Below, in pieces: positions 25,666 through 35,278 of a DNA stretch of 48,004 nucleotides. Under the pieces are notes generated by a model, which worked only from the letters and a program-made list of their open reading frames with translations, searched no databases and was not told where the DNA came from. The stretch's first letter is position 1; each line of letters opens with the position of its first letter. Location of the stretch: the NCBI GenBank assembly GCA_947479815.1, contig CANKAT010000016.1, positions 1 to 48,004 of the forward strand, in the 5' to 3' direction. The DNA is from Sphingobacteriaceae bacterium. GTDB lineage: Bacteria > Bacteroidota > Bacteroidia > Sphingobacteriales > Sphingobacteriaceae. A program made the position numbers and the translations under genes.

Positions 25666-28600
25666 ATGAAATTACATTCATTAACCTTATGTAGGCCCTC
25701 TAACTACATAATAAAGCCATTGTTGATGATAAAACTAATTTTTGTTTTATTGATAACAGTATTCCTTCAAGTAAGCAGTGCTGAATCATTTTCTCAAACA
25801 GTCAGTCTGAAGTTTAGAAACACTAAACTTGAAATTGTACTAAAGGAGATTAGCAACCAAACGGGCTATGATCTGGTGTATATTACACCATTGATCAATG
25901 AAGCTAAACCAGTAAGTATCAATTTTAACAATGCACATCTCATAGATGTCCTTGAAAAATCTTTTTCTAATCAAGCACTTACTTATGCAATAAGTAATAA
26001 TACGATCATCGTTCAGCAGAAATCAAGTTCTTTTGCTCCTGATGCACTTATTGACATTAAAAATCTAACCGAAAAGGCGCTTCCATCCGAAATAAAAGGA
26101 CTGGTAACTGATTCAAAAGGTGATGGGCTGATCGGTGTAAGTGTCAAAGTAAAAGGCACTACAATAGGTGTAAGTACTGACGTTAATGGTCGTTATTCCA
26201 TTAACGTTCCTGATGGCTCATCAGTTCTAGTCTTCACCTACATAGGATATACAACTAAAGAGGTTTCTATATCTGGTCGTACAAGTATGGATGTTCAATT
26301 GGTACAAAATGCGGAGTCGTTGCAAGAGATAGTGGTTGTAGGTTATGGAACCCAAAAGAAAAGCGACTTAACTGGATCAATCGTTTCAGTAACTGCAAAA
26401 GATATCAAAGATCAGGCCTTTTCTAACATTAACCAAGCCCTTCAGGGTAAAGTTGCAGGTGTTACTTTTACAAGTACCTCAGGTGATCCGGGAGAAGGAG
26501 TAAACGTAAGAATACGTGGTTTGAATACATTTGGAAGTTCTGGTCCACTCTATGTAGTTGATGGAATGCCAATGAGTTCTGCTGATATTAACAATATAAA
26601 TCCGAATGATATTGAATCAACAACTGTTTTAAAAGATGGATCTGCCGCTGCAATTTATGGTTCAAGATCAGCAAATGGAGTGATTATCCTGACTACTAAA
26701 AGCGGTGGTAGTCAAACGCCTCAGGTTAGTTTCAATTCTTATTACGGTATTCAGTCATTCAATAAATTCATTCCTTTGATGAATTCGCAGCAGATGGCTG
26801 ATGTGATCAATGAAGCACATGTAAATGGAAATTTCTATCCATTACAACCGGCAATGAATGATCCCGCTAATCTTGCGAACAGTACTGATTGGCAAGATGA
26901 AGCAATCAACCCTGCACCTATTCAGGATCACTCCATTTCTATTATAGGAGGAAATCCAAATGCAAAATATGCTGTTTCAGGTGGTGTTTTTGATCAGGAA
27001 GGCGTAATGGCGTTTCGTACGTTTAAACGCTATTATTCCAGAGTGAAAACAGAATTTAAAATTGGTAAATTAACTGTTGGACAAACTTTAATTGCTAGTA
27101 GGGATCAAGGATTGAACCTTAATTTTGGTAATAACCTTGATTTGGCCTATATGATGGGTGCTGCACCAACGATGAAAGTTTATGACCCTACAAATGACAG
27201 TGGATATGCAGGCCCACAGCCTGCAGTTACTGGGGTAAATAATCGGGATAATATTTTAGGCCGACGCGATATGAACCGTGCATACACCTGGGATAATAAA
27301 ATGATAGGAACTGCATACGCATCCTATAAAATCTTACCTGATTTGGAGTTTAAGGTTAATGCCGGTCTTAACTATGGAACTAACAGGTTCAAGAATTATG
27401 TTCCTATGTTTCAGATGAATAACAGAGGTAGTACCTCGAGGTCATTGTCTGAAAGTTTATCAGAATCTTATGAATACCTGATTGAAAATACCCTTTCCTA
27501 CAATAAAGTAATCGCAAAAAACTACCGCGTTAATTTATTGGCAGGTTATACTCAGCAAAATTTCATGAGTAATTTCCTTTCGGGTACTAAAAGAGATTTC
27601 CCAAGCAATGATATACAAGCTTTAAGCGCAGGTACTGGATCCTTTACCGTAAATGGTAACCAGGCAGAAAATGCATTGCGCTCCTACTTAGGAAGAGCTA
27701 ACGTTACTTTATTTGACAAATATTTGGTGACTGCCACTATACGACGTGATGGTTCTTCCAGATTTGGTGAAACTAATAGGTATGGTAACTTCCCATCTTT
27801 GGCCTTTGGTTGGAATTTGGATCAGGAAAATTTCCTAAAGGATTCAAAATTAATCAGTGGATTAAAACTTAGAACAAGCTGGGGCCAATTAGGTAATCAG
27901 GATTTTGGAAATTATGCTAATCAGACGGTAGTTTCTACTTCTTCGCGTTATTTCCTTGGTGCAGATGTTTTAGCTCCTGCTGCTGTTGTAAATTCATTAG
28001 GAAATCCAGATTTGCGTTGGGAAAGAACTACTCAAACTAATATTGGTTTTGACCTTAGTTTGCTTCAAAATAAAATATCATTTACCGCAGATTATTGGGT
28101 TAAACAAACTGATGGTATAATTGTTCGCACGCCAATATCTACTGTTACTGGATTTGGTCGTGATTCAGGCCCTTATCAAAATGCCGCTAAACTGGAAAAT
28201 AAAGGGATGGAATTCATGCTTAGTTATAGAGGCGATGTTGGTAAACTTCAATATTCTGTTTCTGCCAATGCAGCTGCTGTGAAAAACAAAGTTATTTCAT
28301 TGGGAACTGGTACCAGTATCATTAATCTTCTTAATAACGTTTATTATTCAGGTACAAACGTTATTACTAAGCCAGGATTGCCAATGTCAACGTTCTATGG
28401 TCATATATCAGATGGTATTTTTCAGACTCAAGCAGAGATTGATGCTCATGCTAGCCAGCCTGGAGCAAAGCCTGGTGATGTAAGATTCAGAGATGTCAAC
28501 GGCGATAAAAAAATTGATGCAAATGACAGGACTAATATCGGCGATCCATGGCCAGACTTTGATTATGGATTTTCTGGTAATGCTTCCTATAAAGGCTTTG

Positions 28601-29070
28601 ACATGAACATGAGCTTTTATGGAACACAAGGAAAGCAACTTTATGATGCTCAGGGAGTTTATTTAGAGACGGCGCAAGGTGAGTGGAATAATAAAACCAC
28701 AATGCTTAATCGTTGGAAAGGGCCAGGTACATCTAATACCTTACCAAGGGCTGTTCGTGGTGATACCAATCAGAACAACCGTGGACAATCACGTTATGTC
28801 TTGGATGCAGATTTCTTAAGAATGCAAAATTTCCAGATTGGTTATACTCTTCCGCAGAATTTGATTAAAAGAGTAGGGGCAAGAAATGCAAGAGTATATT
28901 TCAACGGCCAGAATCTACTTACGTTTACAAAGTACCCTAATTACAATGCGGATACTCTGGGCGGTGCAGGCTATAATGACGATACAATGAGCCCATTGGG
29001 TTTTGGTGTAGATACAGGATCAAGTCCTATACCAAGTGTCTATTCATTTGGAGTTAATTTAACCTTCTAA
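25666..29070 (+). CDS. SusC/RagA-type TonB-dependent outer-membrane transporter with STN domain
   Basis: This 1134-residue importer takes a ligand through the outer membrane using TonB energy. A long signal region (about 1-44, ending SFSQ) leads to an STN signalling domain (about 50-120: FRNTKLEIVLKEISNQTGYD), a carboxypeptidase regulatory-like domain (about 143-215), the SusC plug start EIVVVGYGTQKKSDLTGSI near 222-240, the plug proper (LQGKVAGV, RIRGLNTFGSSGPLYVVDGM) and a 22-strand barrel ending SFGVNLTF. The STN domain fits control through the adjacent FecR and ECF sigma. Substrate: unknown, but the downstream locus argues for something other than a plain polysaccharide. Confidence 0.95.
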   Translation: MKLHSLTLCRPSNYIIKPLLMIKLIFVLLITVFLQVSSAESFSQTVSLKFRNTKLEIVLKEISNQTGYDLVYITPLINEAKPVSINFNNAHLIDVLEKSFSNQALTYAISNNTIIVQQKSSSFAPDALIDIKNLTEKALPSEIKGLVTDSKGDGLIGVSVKVKGTTIGVSTDVNGRYSINVPDGSSVLVFTYIGYTTKEVSISGRTSMDVQLVQNAESLQEIVVVGYGTQKKSDLTGSIVSVTAKDIKDQAFSNINQALQGKVAGVTFTSTSGDPGEGVNVRIRGLNTFGSSGPLYVVDGMPMSSADINNINPNDIESTTVLKDGSAAAIYGSRSANGVIILTTKSGGSQTPQVSFNSYYGIQSFNKFIPLMNSQQMADVINEAHVNGNFYPLQPAMNDPANLANSTDWQDEAINPAPIQDHSISIIGGNPNAKYAVSGGVFDQEGVMAFRTFKRYYSRVKTEFKIGKLTVGQTLIASRDQGLNLNFGNNLDLAYMMGAAPTMKVYDPTNDSGYAGPQPAVTGVNNRDNILGRRDMNRAYTWDNKMIGTAYASYKILPDLEFKVNAGLNYGTNRFKNYVPMFQMNNRGSTSRSLSESLSESYEYLIENTLSYNKVIAKNYRVNLLAGYTQQNFMSNFLSGTKRDFPSNDIQALSAGTGSFTVNGNQAENALRSYLGRANVTLFDKYLVTATIRRDGSSRFGETNRYGNFPSLAFGWNLDQENFLKDSKLISGLKLRTSWGQLGNQDFGNYANQTVVSTSSRYFLGADVLAPAAVVNSLGNPDLRWERTTQTNIGFDLSLLQNKISFTADYWVKQTDGIIVRTPISTVTGFGRDSGPYQNAAKLENKGMEFMLSYRGDVGKLQYSVSANAAAVKNKVISLGTGTSIINLLNNVYYSGTNVITKPGLPMSTFYGHISDGIFQTQAEIDAHASQPGAKPGDVRFRDVNGDKKIDANDRTNIGDPWPDFDYGFSGNASYKGFDMNMSFYGTQGKQLYDAQGVYLETAQGEWNNKTTMLNRWKGPGTSNTLPRAVRGDTNQNNRGQSRYVLDADFLRMQNFQIGYTLPQNLIKRVGARNARVYFNGQNLLTFTKYPNYNADTLGGAGYNDDTMSPLGFGVDTGSSPIPSVYSFGVNLTF

Positions 29071-29132
29071 GGAATAATTTACACCGGTTTGTCATTCTAA
29101 TTATTCATTAAGAAATTTTAAAAATAAAGAAA

Positions 29133-30557
29133 ATGGAAAAGTTAAAATTTGCTATAACTACCTTCATAATATTAATATTATTTAGTGGTTGTGATAAAGA
29201 ATTTCTCGAAAAATCTCCGCCTGATGCTCTTACAGTTGTTGGGTTTTACAATTCTGCAGAACGTGCACAATTAGGAGTCAATGCAATATATGTGTCAGCT
29301 CAAACTGCATGGAGTGAAAACGTGATGAGGATACAAGATGTCCCTTCAGGTGATCTGATACTTTCAAATACTACTCCTTTAGAATACAATAATTTTACCT
29401 ATTACCCTGCTCTTACTCAAATACATACTAGTTGGAGTGGGCTGTATGAGGGTGTTATTAGGGCTAATGGAGTAATTAAAAATGTGCCAACTATTAATAT
29501 GGCTGATGCATTAAAGAATCAATATGTTGGTGAAGCTAAATTTCTGAGAGCACTGAACTATTTCACACTCACCAATCTCTTTGGAGCCGTGCCTTTAGTT
29601 ACTGAGCCTTTAGCAAATACGGATGCTGCACTTATAGCCAAAACTCCGGTTGCTGATATTAATAAAGTAATCATTGCCGACCTATTAGCTGCCGAAGCTG
29701 GCTTGCCAGTTTCTTACAGTGGAAGCAATTTAGGTAGGGCTACAAAAGGTGCTGCACAAGCTCTTTTAGGTAAAGTGTATTTGTATAATAAGGATTATAC
29801 CAATGCTGAAAAATATTTTAGCCTGGTTATAGCATCTAATACATACAGCCTCATGGATAATTTCCAAGAAGTATGGCATCGTAGTTTTGAGAACAATAAA
29901 GAATCGATTTTTGAACTGCAATATGCCGATATAGGCGGAAGTGGTAGCAATAATAAAAATGCAACCATGTTGCCCGCGGTTAATGGTGCAACTGGTTCAA
30001 CGCTTGCTACAAAAAGAGCGTATGATGCATTTGATCCAGGAGATCCACGCAGAGAGATGACAATATTTAAATCTGGAGATGTTTTTGCTCCTAATGTGAG
30101 TGCAGCCCTCTCTGTATTTAACCCAACATGGTCAGCAAGTGGTTATGCAGTTAAAAAAGGAATGTGGCCGATCATGTACGTGAATGGAAGTGGAATCAAT
30201 TATCCAATCATTCGATTTGCTGATGTATTACTGATGTATGCTGAGGCGGCAAATGAGCTTAATCAAATTGATAAAGCCCGCGATGCTGTTAATAGAGTTC
30301 GTCAGCGCCCATCCGTAATGATGCCTAAACTGACCGCTACTGATACTGGAACAAAACAAACGATGTTTGATGCTATTGTTAAAGAAAGAAGAGTGGAACT
30401 TATGTTTGAATTTCAACGGTTTATGGACTTACAACGTTGGGGCCTAGCTGCAACTGTATTAGCGCCTCTTGGATATCAGGCAAAACATGCTTTATTCCCG
30501 ATTCCTCAGCTTGAATTGGATATAAATCCTAAGCTAACGCAAAATCCGAACTGGTAG
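29133..30557 (+). CDS. SusD/RagB-type surface lipoprotein
   Basis: This is the substrate-binding lid partner of the SusC protein. A lipoprotein signal ends at LFSGC (Cys21). The SusD fold shows its usual marks: EFLEKSPPDALTVVGFYNSA near the start, YVGEAKFLRALNYFTLTNLF with the TPR-like helices, and the C-terminal AEAANELNQIDKARDAVNRV, VKERRVELMFEFQRFMDLQR and the ending FPIPQLELDINPKLTQNPNW. At 474 residues it is typical. It follows susC by 62 bp and is followed by a hairpin before the catabolic genes. Confidence 0.95.
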   Translation: MEKLKFAITTFIILILFSGCDKEFLEKSPPDALTVVGFYNSAERAQLGVNAIYVSAQTAWSENVMRIQDVPSGDLILSNTTPLEYNNFTYYPALTQIHTSWSGLYEGVIRANGVIKNVPTINMADALKNQYVGEAKFLRALNYFTLTNLFGAVPLVTEPLANTDAALIAKTPVADINKVIIADLLAAEAGLPVSYSGSNLGRATKGAAQALLGKVYLYNKDYTNAEKYFSLVIASNTYSLMDNFQEVWHRSFENNKESIFELQYADIGGSGSNNKNATMLPAVNGATGSTLATKRAYDAFDPGDPRREMTIFKSGDVFAPNVSAALSVFNPTWSASGYAVKKGMWPIMYVNGSGINYPIIRFADVLLMYAEAANELNQIDKARDAVNRVRQRPSVMMPKLTATDTGTKQTMFDAIVKERRVELMFEFQRFMDLQRWGLAATVLAPLGYQAKHALFPIPQLELDINPKLTQNPNW

Positions 30558-30591
30558 ATCTAGATTTACTTTCGAGTTTTGATTTTATTAT

Positions 30592-30623
30592 AGGGATGCT
30601 TTGATTTTTTTCATTGCATCCCT
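30592..30623 (+). terminator. Probable terminator after susD
   Basis: AGGGATGC (30592-30599) and GCATCCCT (30616-30623) form a perfect 8-bp stem with a T-rich 16-base loop, about 35 bp past the susD stop. A T-rich stretch lies about 12 bases further on. It may separate susCD from the catabolic operon. Confidence 0.5.
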
Positions 30624-30801
30624 AAATAAAAACTTATTTTTTTGTGTTGATGTCATAAAACTTGGTATTTGGGTATTCGTTGGCCTATCCTAAGTTAATA
30701 CTGAAGATATTTTCCTTTTTTATCAATAAATTTAGTAAACACAATCTTGTTCATTAATTTAAGGGTATCTTTTTAAAAAATTCTTTTGATGGACTTAAAA
30801 T

Positions 30802-32121
30802 TTGTCCGAAATTGAATCAAATTCTAAAGATTATGGTTTTCCACCGGCAAATAAAAGCAAACAGTTGAAACGCAGAGAGGTATTAAAAGGCTTATCGCTT
30901 TTACCATTAATTGATTTATCACCCTTAAAATATTGGGGGCAGACCCTACTTGTGAACAATGAGTATTCAGCCTCGTCTAGTTCTAAATATTCATTAGATC
31001 CCAATTTACATACAAATGCATTCGTAATGGATGGTCATATCCATATGATGAGCCGGCAGCTATTGCAGGGCCTTGATATAGGCCAGCGTTATTCGGATGG
31101 CCATGTTGATTTGCCTAGAGCAATACAAGGGGGCCTTGATGCATTTTTCTTCTCAGTTTATACTCCCGAGCCTTATTATGAATCAAGGCATGAAGTAAAA
31201 AATACGTTTCGAGTTGTAGAACTTGCTTTAGCTCAGATTGAGAAAAACAATAAGATTATTGAACTTGCCAGAACTGCTTCAGAAATTGAAAAAATTAATA
31301 AACGCGGAAAAATAGCTGCTTTTCTTGACCTAGAAGGCGGTTTTGATTTGGATGGTGATCTGAATATACTCCGTGCACTTTATCGTCTAGGGCTCCGGTC
31401 TGCTCAATTGACGGCACATAATGAAACCAATGGGTTTATTGATTCTTGCTATGGTAAAAAACTATGGGGAGGCTTGAATGACCACGGCCGTGCGGTTGTA
31501 AAAGAAATGAATCGTTTAGGAATACTAATCAATGTGGCACATGCATCTGATGATGCCATTCTTCAGGCAGTAGAAACTAGTCAGGATCCAGTACTTTATA
31601 CCCATGGAGGATTTCGTGGAATTGTAAATAATGCCAGATGTATCTCAGATGAATGCGCAACAGCAATTGCAGCCAAAGGGGGTGTTATGGGTATTCAGTT
31701 CGGAAGTAGTTTTAACAATCCGAAGTATGCTGCATGGCAGGCATCAAAGCCTAAAGTAAAGGCAATTGAAACATCATTGCCAAAGGAAGCCAAAATATTA
31801 GCCATTGAAGAGATTGATCGGCAGATAGCTAAAGATCTGCCATTTGTTCATAAAGAAGTAATACCAGATGAGTATTGGATGGGAGTTGATCAGCTTGCTA
31901 AGGTGATTGACTATGGTGTACGTTTAGTTGGCGATGATCATATTGCATTGGGTTCTGATTTTGATGGCGGCCCGCCGCTGCCAAGGCAAATCAAGGATGT
32001 AAGTGATTATCCTCAAATGACTTTGGCTATGCAGGAATTAGGCTATTCTGAAAAGCGGATTCGGAAAATATTGGGACTAAATTGGTTAAGGGTAATTCGT
32101 GAGGTCACAGAAAAAAATTAA
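30802..32121 (+). CDS. Exported M19 (membrane-type) dipeptidase with altered metal motif
   Basis: M19 enzymes cleave dipeptides, often with a D-residue at the C-terminus. Here family ligands are the Glu of LDLEGG near 178, the His of NVAHASD near 248, the His of YTHGGF near 271 and the Asp in GSDFDGG near 386. The N-terminal motif is DGHIH (His79, His81), where family members usually have HxD. The N-terminus carries KRREVLKGLSLLPL (residues 23-36), a Tat-like signal shared in style with later genes, behind a 20-residue extension. The start is TTG: an in-frame TAA lies six bases upstream and no in-frame ATG occurs before residue 76. It is the first gene of the catabolic run. Confidence 0.85.
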   Translation: MSEIESNSKDYGFPPANKSKQLKRREVLKGLSLLPLIDLSPLKYWGQTLLVNNEYSASSSSKYSLDPNLHTNAFVMDGHIHMMSRQLLQGLDIGQRYSDGHVDLPRAIQGGLDAFFFSVYTPEPYYESRHEVKNTFRVVELALAQIEKNNKIIELARTASEIEKINKRGKIAAFLDLEGGFDLDGDLNILRALYRLGLRSAQLTAHNETNGFIDSCYGKKLWGGLNDHGRAVVKEMNRLGILINVAHASDDAILQAVETSQDPVLYTHGGFRGIVNNARCISDECATAIAAKGGVMGIQFGSSFNNPKYAAWQASKPKVKAIETSLPKEAKILAIEEIDRQIAKDLPFVHKEVIPDEYWMGVDQLAKVIDYGVRLVGDDHIALGSDFDGGPPLPRQIKDVSDYPQMTLAMQELGYSEKRIRKILGLNWLRVIREVTEKN

Positions 32122-32204
32122 CACATTTTTTTGAATCTTGATTTAAGGTTCAAAACATATTTTCAATAAATAATTGATTAGAATATTTATTAAAACAAAC
32201 AGAA

Positions 32205-33884
32205 ATGAAACGTAGAAATGTACTTAAGACTTTGTCTCTTTTACCGCTGGCGGGAACCGCAATTCCCCTAAATTCAATATTTGCATCTCCTGTTGCTGGA
32301 TCTGCTAAAGCACCATTCAATCCTCTGGGGCCGGTAGAGGTTACATTAGAATCATTTCTAGATAAAAATAATATCTACAGGACACATGGAATAGAACCCA
32401 TTATCAATTGCAGAGGTATTTTCACCATTATTGGTGGATCCTTAAAACGTCCTCAGACTAAGGCGGCCATGGAAGCGGCTTCCCATAATTTTGCGCAGAT
32501 GGATGAGGTGGCTGATGGAATTGGCCAGTCTCTGGCAGATCTTACCGGTGCTGAGTGGGGTGTGGTTTCGGCCGGATGTGCAGCTGGCCTAAAGTTGGTA
32601 ACTGCAGCAGTTGTTTCAGGTGGCGACCCTGAAAAATTGGTTCGTATTCCTCATCTGGAAGGGCTTAAAAAAACAGAGGTAATCGTGCCTATAACCTCTC
32701 GAAATGCATATGATCATTCTATTCGGAATATTGGAGTAACGATGGTTAATGTATCTACTCTTGAAGAATTAAAGAATGCAATTAATCCTAAAACAGCCCT
32801 GATTTATATGGTTAATGGCGATAACACCTGGACTGGAGCCCCAATGTCATTAGAGAATATTTCGGCAATTGCTAAAGCAAAAAATATTCCTGTCTTGTTT
32901 GATGCGGCCAATGAAGTACTTACATTCCCTCCCGTACATTTAAAGCGCGGAGCAAGCATTGTTGCTTATAGTGGTGGTAAGGCAATCTGTGGACCGCAAT
33001 CATGCGGATTGATTTTAGGACAAAAAGATATTTTAATGGCTGCATGGCAGGCTAGTGCTCCTCATCATGGGCCTTGTCGAGATAATAAAGTGGATCGCGA
33101 TGAAATGTTTGGTATGGTTGCCGCAGTAAAAACATGGAAGGAAATGGATCATGAGGCTGTACATAAGCAGTGGTATTCCTATCTAGATCATATTATCAAG
33201 AAAGTTTCCGAAATAAAAAGCGTGAAAACTATGGTACACGTGCCGTCTACCCTATCAGGACTATCAAATGTGTCTCCTGAGGTTGTTATAACTTGGGATG
33301 CGGATGTATTAAATATTACGGGAGCCGAAATGGCCGATGAGCTTGGTAAAAATAAGCCAAGAATTGCAGTTGCCAGTGGAGGAGGTCGCGGTAAAGATTC
33401 TAATATTAATGGAATTGCTGTTACCACCATTGGAATGCAGGCAGGCGAAGAAAAAATCGCTGCTAATCGAATTTTTGAAGTATTAACCGCAAAAAGAAAT
33501 CCTATAACCAAAGAATTAAAAGCTCCTGCGGCAAATATTTCAGGTACCTGGGATGTGAATGTGAAGTTTTATAATAGCGAGGATAAACACAAGTTATTTA
33601 TTGAGCAGGATGGAAACTGGATCAAGGGAACACATCAGGGTGGATTTGCAGTGAATGACTTGGCCGGTTCTATTGAAGGCGATACGGTGAAATTACAGAG
33701 TTCTGTACGTTTGATAGGAGATTCTATAATTTATACCTTCACCGGTACGTTGTCAGGAGATAAGCTTTCAGGTAATTTATTTATGGGAGAGTACCGAAGT
33801 GCAAAGTTCATCGCTACAAAAAATAATAAACCAGCATCAAAGAAGCCAGTTTTTGTTCCTTCAGGAGCACCACTTTCCAGTTAA
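32205..33884 (+). CDS. SelA-like PLP enzyme, exported, copy 1, with C-terminal beta domain
   Basis: This fold-type I PLP enzyme resembles SelA and D-glucosaminate-6-phosphate ammonia lyase (DgaE), which eliminate ammonia from 2-amino sugar acids. The PLP lysine is Lys259 in VAYSGGKAICGPQ, and the pyridine-binding Asp is Asp233 in LFDAANEV; the IINCRGIFTIIGGS opening is typical. Unlike cytosolic relatives, it begins with a Tat-type signal (MKRRNVLKTLSLLPLAG) and carries an extra beta-rich domain (about 447-540, GTWDVNVKFY to EYRSAKFIATK). It is the most divergent of the three copies (PCRDN where the others have PGRDN; a different loop near 205). It precedes amidohydrolase A by 46 bp. The reaction is inferred. 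Confidence 0.8.
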   Translation: MKRRNVLKTLSLLPLAGTAIPLNSIFASPVAGSAKAPFNPLGPVEVTLESFLDKNNIYRTHGIEPIINCRGIFTIIGGSLKRPQTKAAMEAASHNFAQMDEVADGIGQSLADLTGAEWGVVSAGCAAGLKLVTAAVVSGGDPEKLVRIPHLEGLKKTEVIVPITSRNAYDHSIRNIGVTMVNVSTLEELKNAINPKTALIYMVNGDNTWTGAPMSLENISAIAKAKNIPVLFDAANEVLTFPPVHLKRGASIVAYSGGKAICGPQSCGLILGQKDILMAAWQASAPHHGPCRDNKVDRDEMFGMVAAVKTWKEMDHEAVHKQWYSYLDHIIKKVSEIKSVKTMVHVPSTLSGLSNVSPEVVITWDADVLNITGAEMADELGKNKPRIAVASGGGRGKDSNINGIAVTTIGMQAGEEKIAANRIFEVLTAKRNPITKELKAPAANISGTWDVNVKFYNSEDKHKLFIEQDGNWIKGTHQGGFAVNDLAGSIEGDTVKLQSSVRLIGDSIIYTFTGTLSGDKLSGNLFMGEYRSAKFIATKNNKPASKKPVFVPSGAPLSS

Positions 33885-33930
33885 TAAAAAAATACCTAAA
33901 TTGAATTTTAACTATTAAAAACCATACACA

Positions 33931-35238
33931 ATGAACAACAAACTTCTAAAAACAATCAGGGCGCATTTTTATATGTTATTTTTTGCTGCTTGTCTCATTT
34001 CTCAAGCAAATCTTCAGGCTCAGGAGATTGATATGCTTATCAAAGGTGGACACGTTATTGATCCAAAAAATAAGATTGATGGAATAATGGACGTTGCAAT
34101 TAAGGATGGTAAGATATTTCGGGTTGCTTCAAATATTCCTGCTAATACTTCCAAGAAAACGGTTAATGCAACAGGATTGTATGTCTCACCTGGTTTTATT
34201 GATATGCATGTGCATGTTTTTGCCGGTGCTGAAGATCCTGGATACAAAGGCTTTGAAATTTCAAATGGTTTCGGTAGCGTTGCACCCGATGATTTCACCT
34301 TTCGCTCAGGAGTAACTACCGTGGTAGATGCCGGTTCGTCAGGATGGAGAAACTTTCCGGAGTTTAAAAAACAAACGATAGATCATTCTCAAACCCGCGT
34401 ACTTGCCTTTATAAGTATTGCAGGTTATGGTATGGTTGGAACTGTTCATGCACAAGATACTACAGATATGAATCCGGTAACTACTGCTTTTATCATGAAT
34501 GAGTATCCGGATATAATTGTTGGAATAAAAGCTCATCATTATCAGGGGCATGATTTTACTCCTGTTGATCGTGCTATTGCCGCAGGAAGGAAAACAAATA
34601 AGCCAATTATTGTAGACTTTGGCTCAAGTACTCCTAAATTATCTATTGAAGAACTGTTTATGAAACATTTCCGACCAGGTGATATTTTTACACATACTTT
34701 TTCAGGAAACGCAGCAACTAATTTAACCCCTGGTGGACGCGAGCCAATTGTGGATGCGAATAATAAAGTAAAACCGTTCATTTTTGAAGCGCAAAAACAA
34801 GGGAGGATCTTTGATGTAGGCCATGGTGGAGGAGCTTTTGTGTGGGCTACAGCAATCAATGCATTTAAGCAGGGATTCTATCCCAATACAATCAGTACCG
34901 ATTTATATAGAAACAGTAGAAATGCTGGAATGAAGGATATGGCTAATGTGATGTCTAAGTTTTTAAATATGGGTATGTCTATTCAGGATGTAATAGTACG
35001 TTCAACCTGGAATCCTGCCAATGTGATACAACATACAGATTTAGGTCATCTAAGTGTTGGCGCTGAGGCGGATGTTTCAGTATTCAATATTCGTGAGGGT
35101 AAATTCGGGTATTTGGATGCCCGGGGTTCTGTATTAAATGGAACCAAGAAACTGGAGGCTGAACTTACGCTTCGTGCAGGAAAAGTTGCATGGGACCTAA
35201 ATGGTCTTAGTGGACCACAGTGGGATGCAGTAAAGTAA
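33931..35238 (+). CDS. Exported amidohydrolase/deacetylase-family metallohydrolase, type A, copy 1
   Basis: This protein belongs to the amidohydrolase superfamily group of EF_0837/Atu3266-type proteins, commonly called deacetylase-family metallohydrolases. A Sec signal ends near LQA (residue 30), then MLIKGGHVIDPKN begins the beta-sandwich. Metal-site candidates: His93 and His95 (DMHVH), Lys200 (VGIKAHHY, the usual carboxylated-lysine place), His255 (FTHTF), His298 (VGHGGG) and Asp324 (STD). As I recall cytosolic relatives, they have VHIG where this one has VDFG (Asp229). The product is expected in the periplasm. Neighbours: SelA-like copy 1 upstream and type B downstream (40 bp). The likely substrate is an N-acyl amino acid, amino-sugar acid or cyclic amide. 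Confidence 0.82.
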   Translation: MNNKLLKTIRAHFYMLFFAACLISQANLQAQEIDMLIKGGHVIDPKNKIDGIMDVAIKDGKIFRVASNIPANTSKKTVNATGLYVSPGFIDMHVHVFAGAEDPGYKGFEISNGFGSVAPDDFTFRSGVTTVVDAGSSGWRNFPEFKKQTIDHSQTRVLAFISIAGYGMVGTVHAQDTTDMNPVTTAFIMNEYPDIIVGIKAHHYQGHDFTPVDRAIAAGRKTNKPIIVDFGSSTPKLSIEELFMKHFRPGDIFTHTFSGNAATNLTPGGREPIVDANNKVKPFIFEAQKQGRIFDVGHGGGAFVWATAINAFKQGFYPNTISTDLYRNSRNAGMKDMANVMSKFLNMGMSIQDVIVRSTWNPANVIQHTDLGHLSVGAEADVSVFNIREGKFGYLDARGSVLNGTKKLEAELTLRAGKVAWDLNGLSGPQWDAVK

Positions 35239-35278
35239 ATTACAATTGAATTAGAACAAGTCATTAATAATTAATGCT

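Noticed and set aside
30766-30773. TATCTTTT as a promoter of the dipeptidase operon
   Set aside because: It matches 7 of 8 bases of TAnnTTTG, but the nearest TTG is only 16 bases upstream, too close for the usual spacing.
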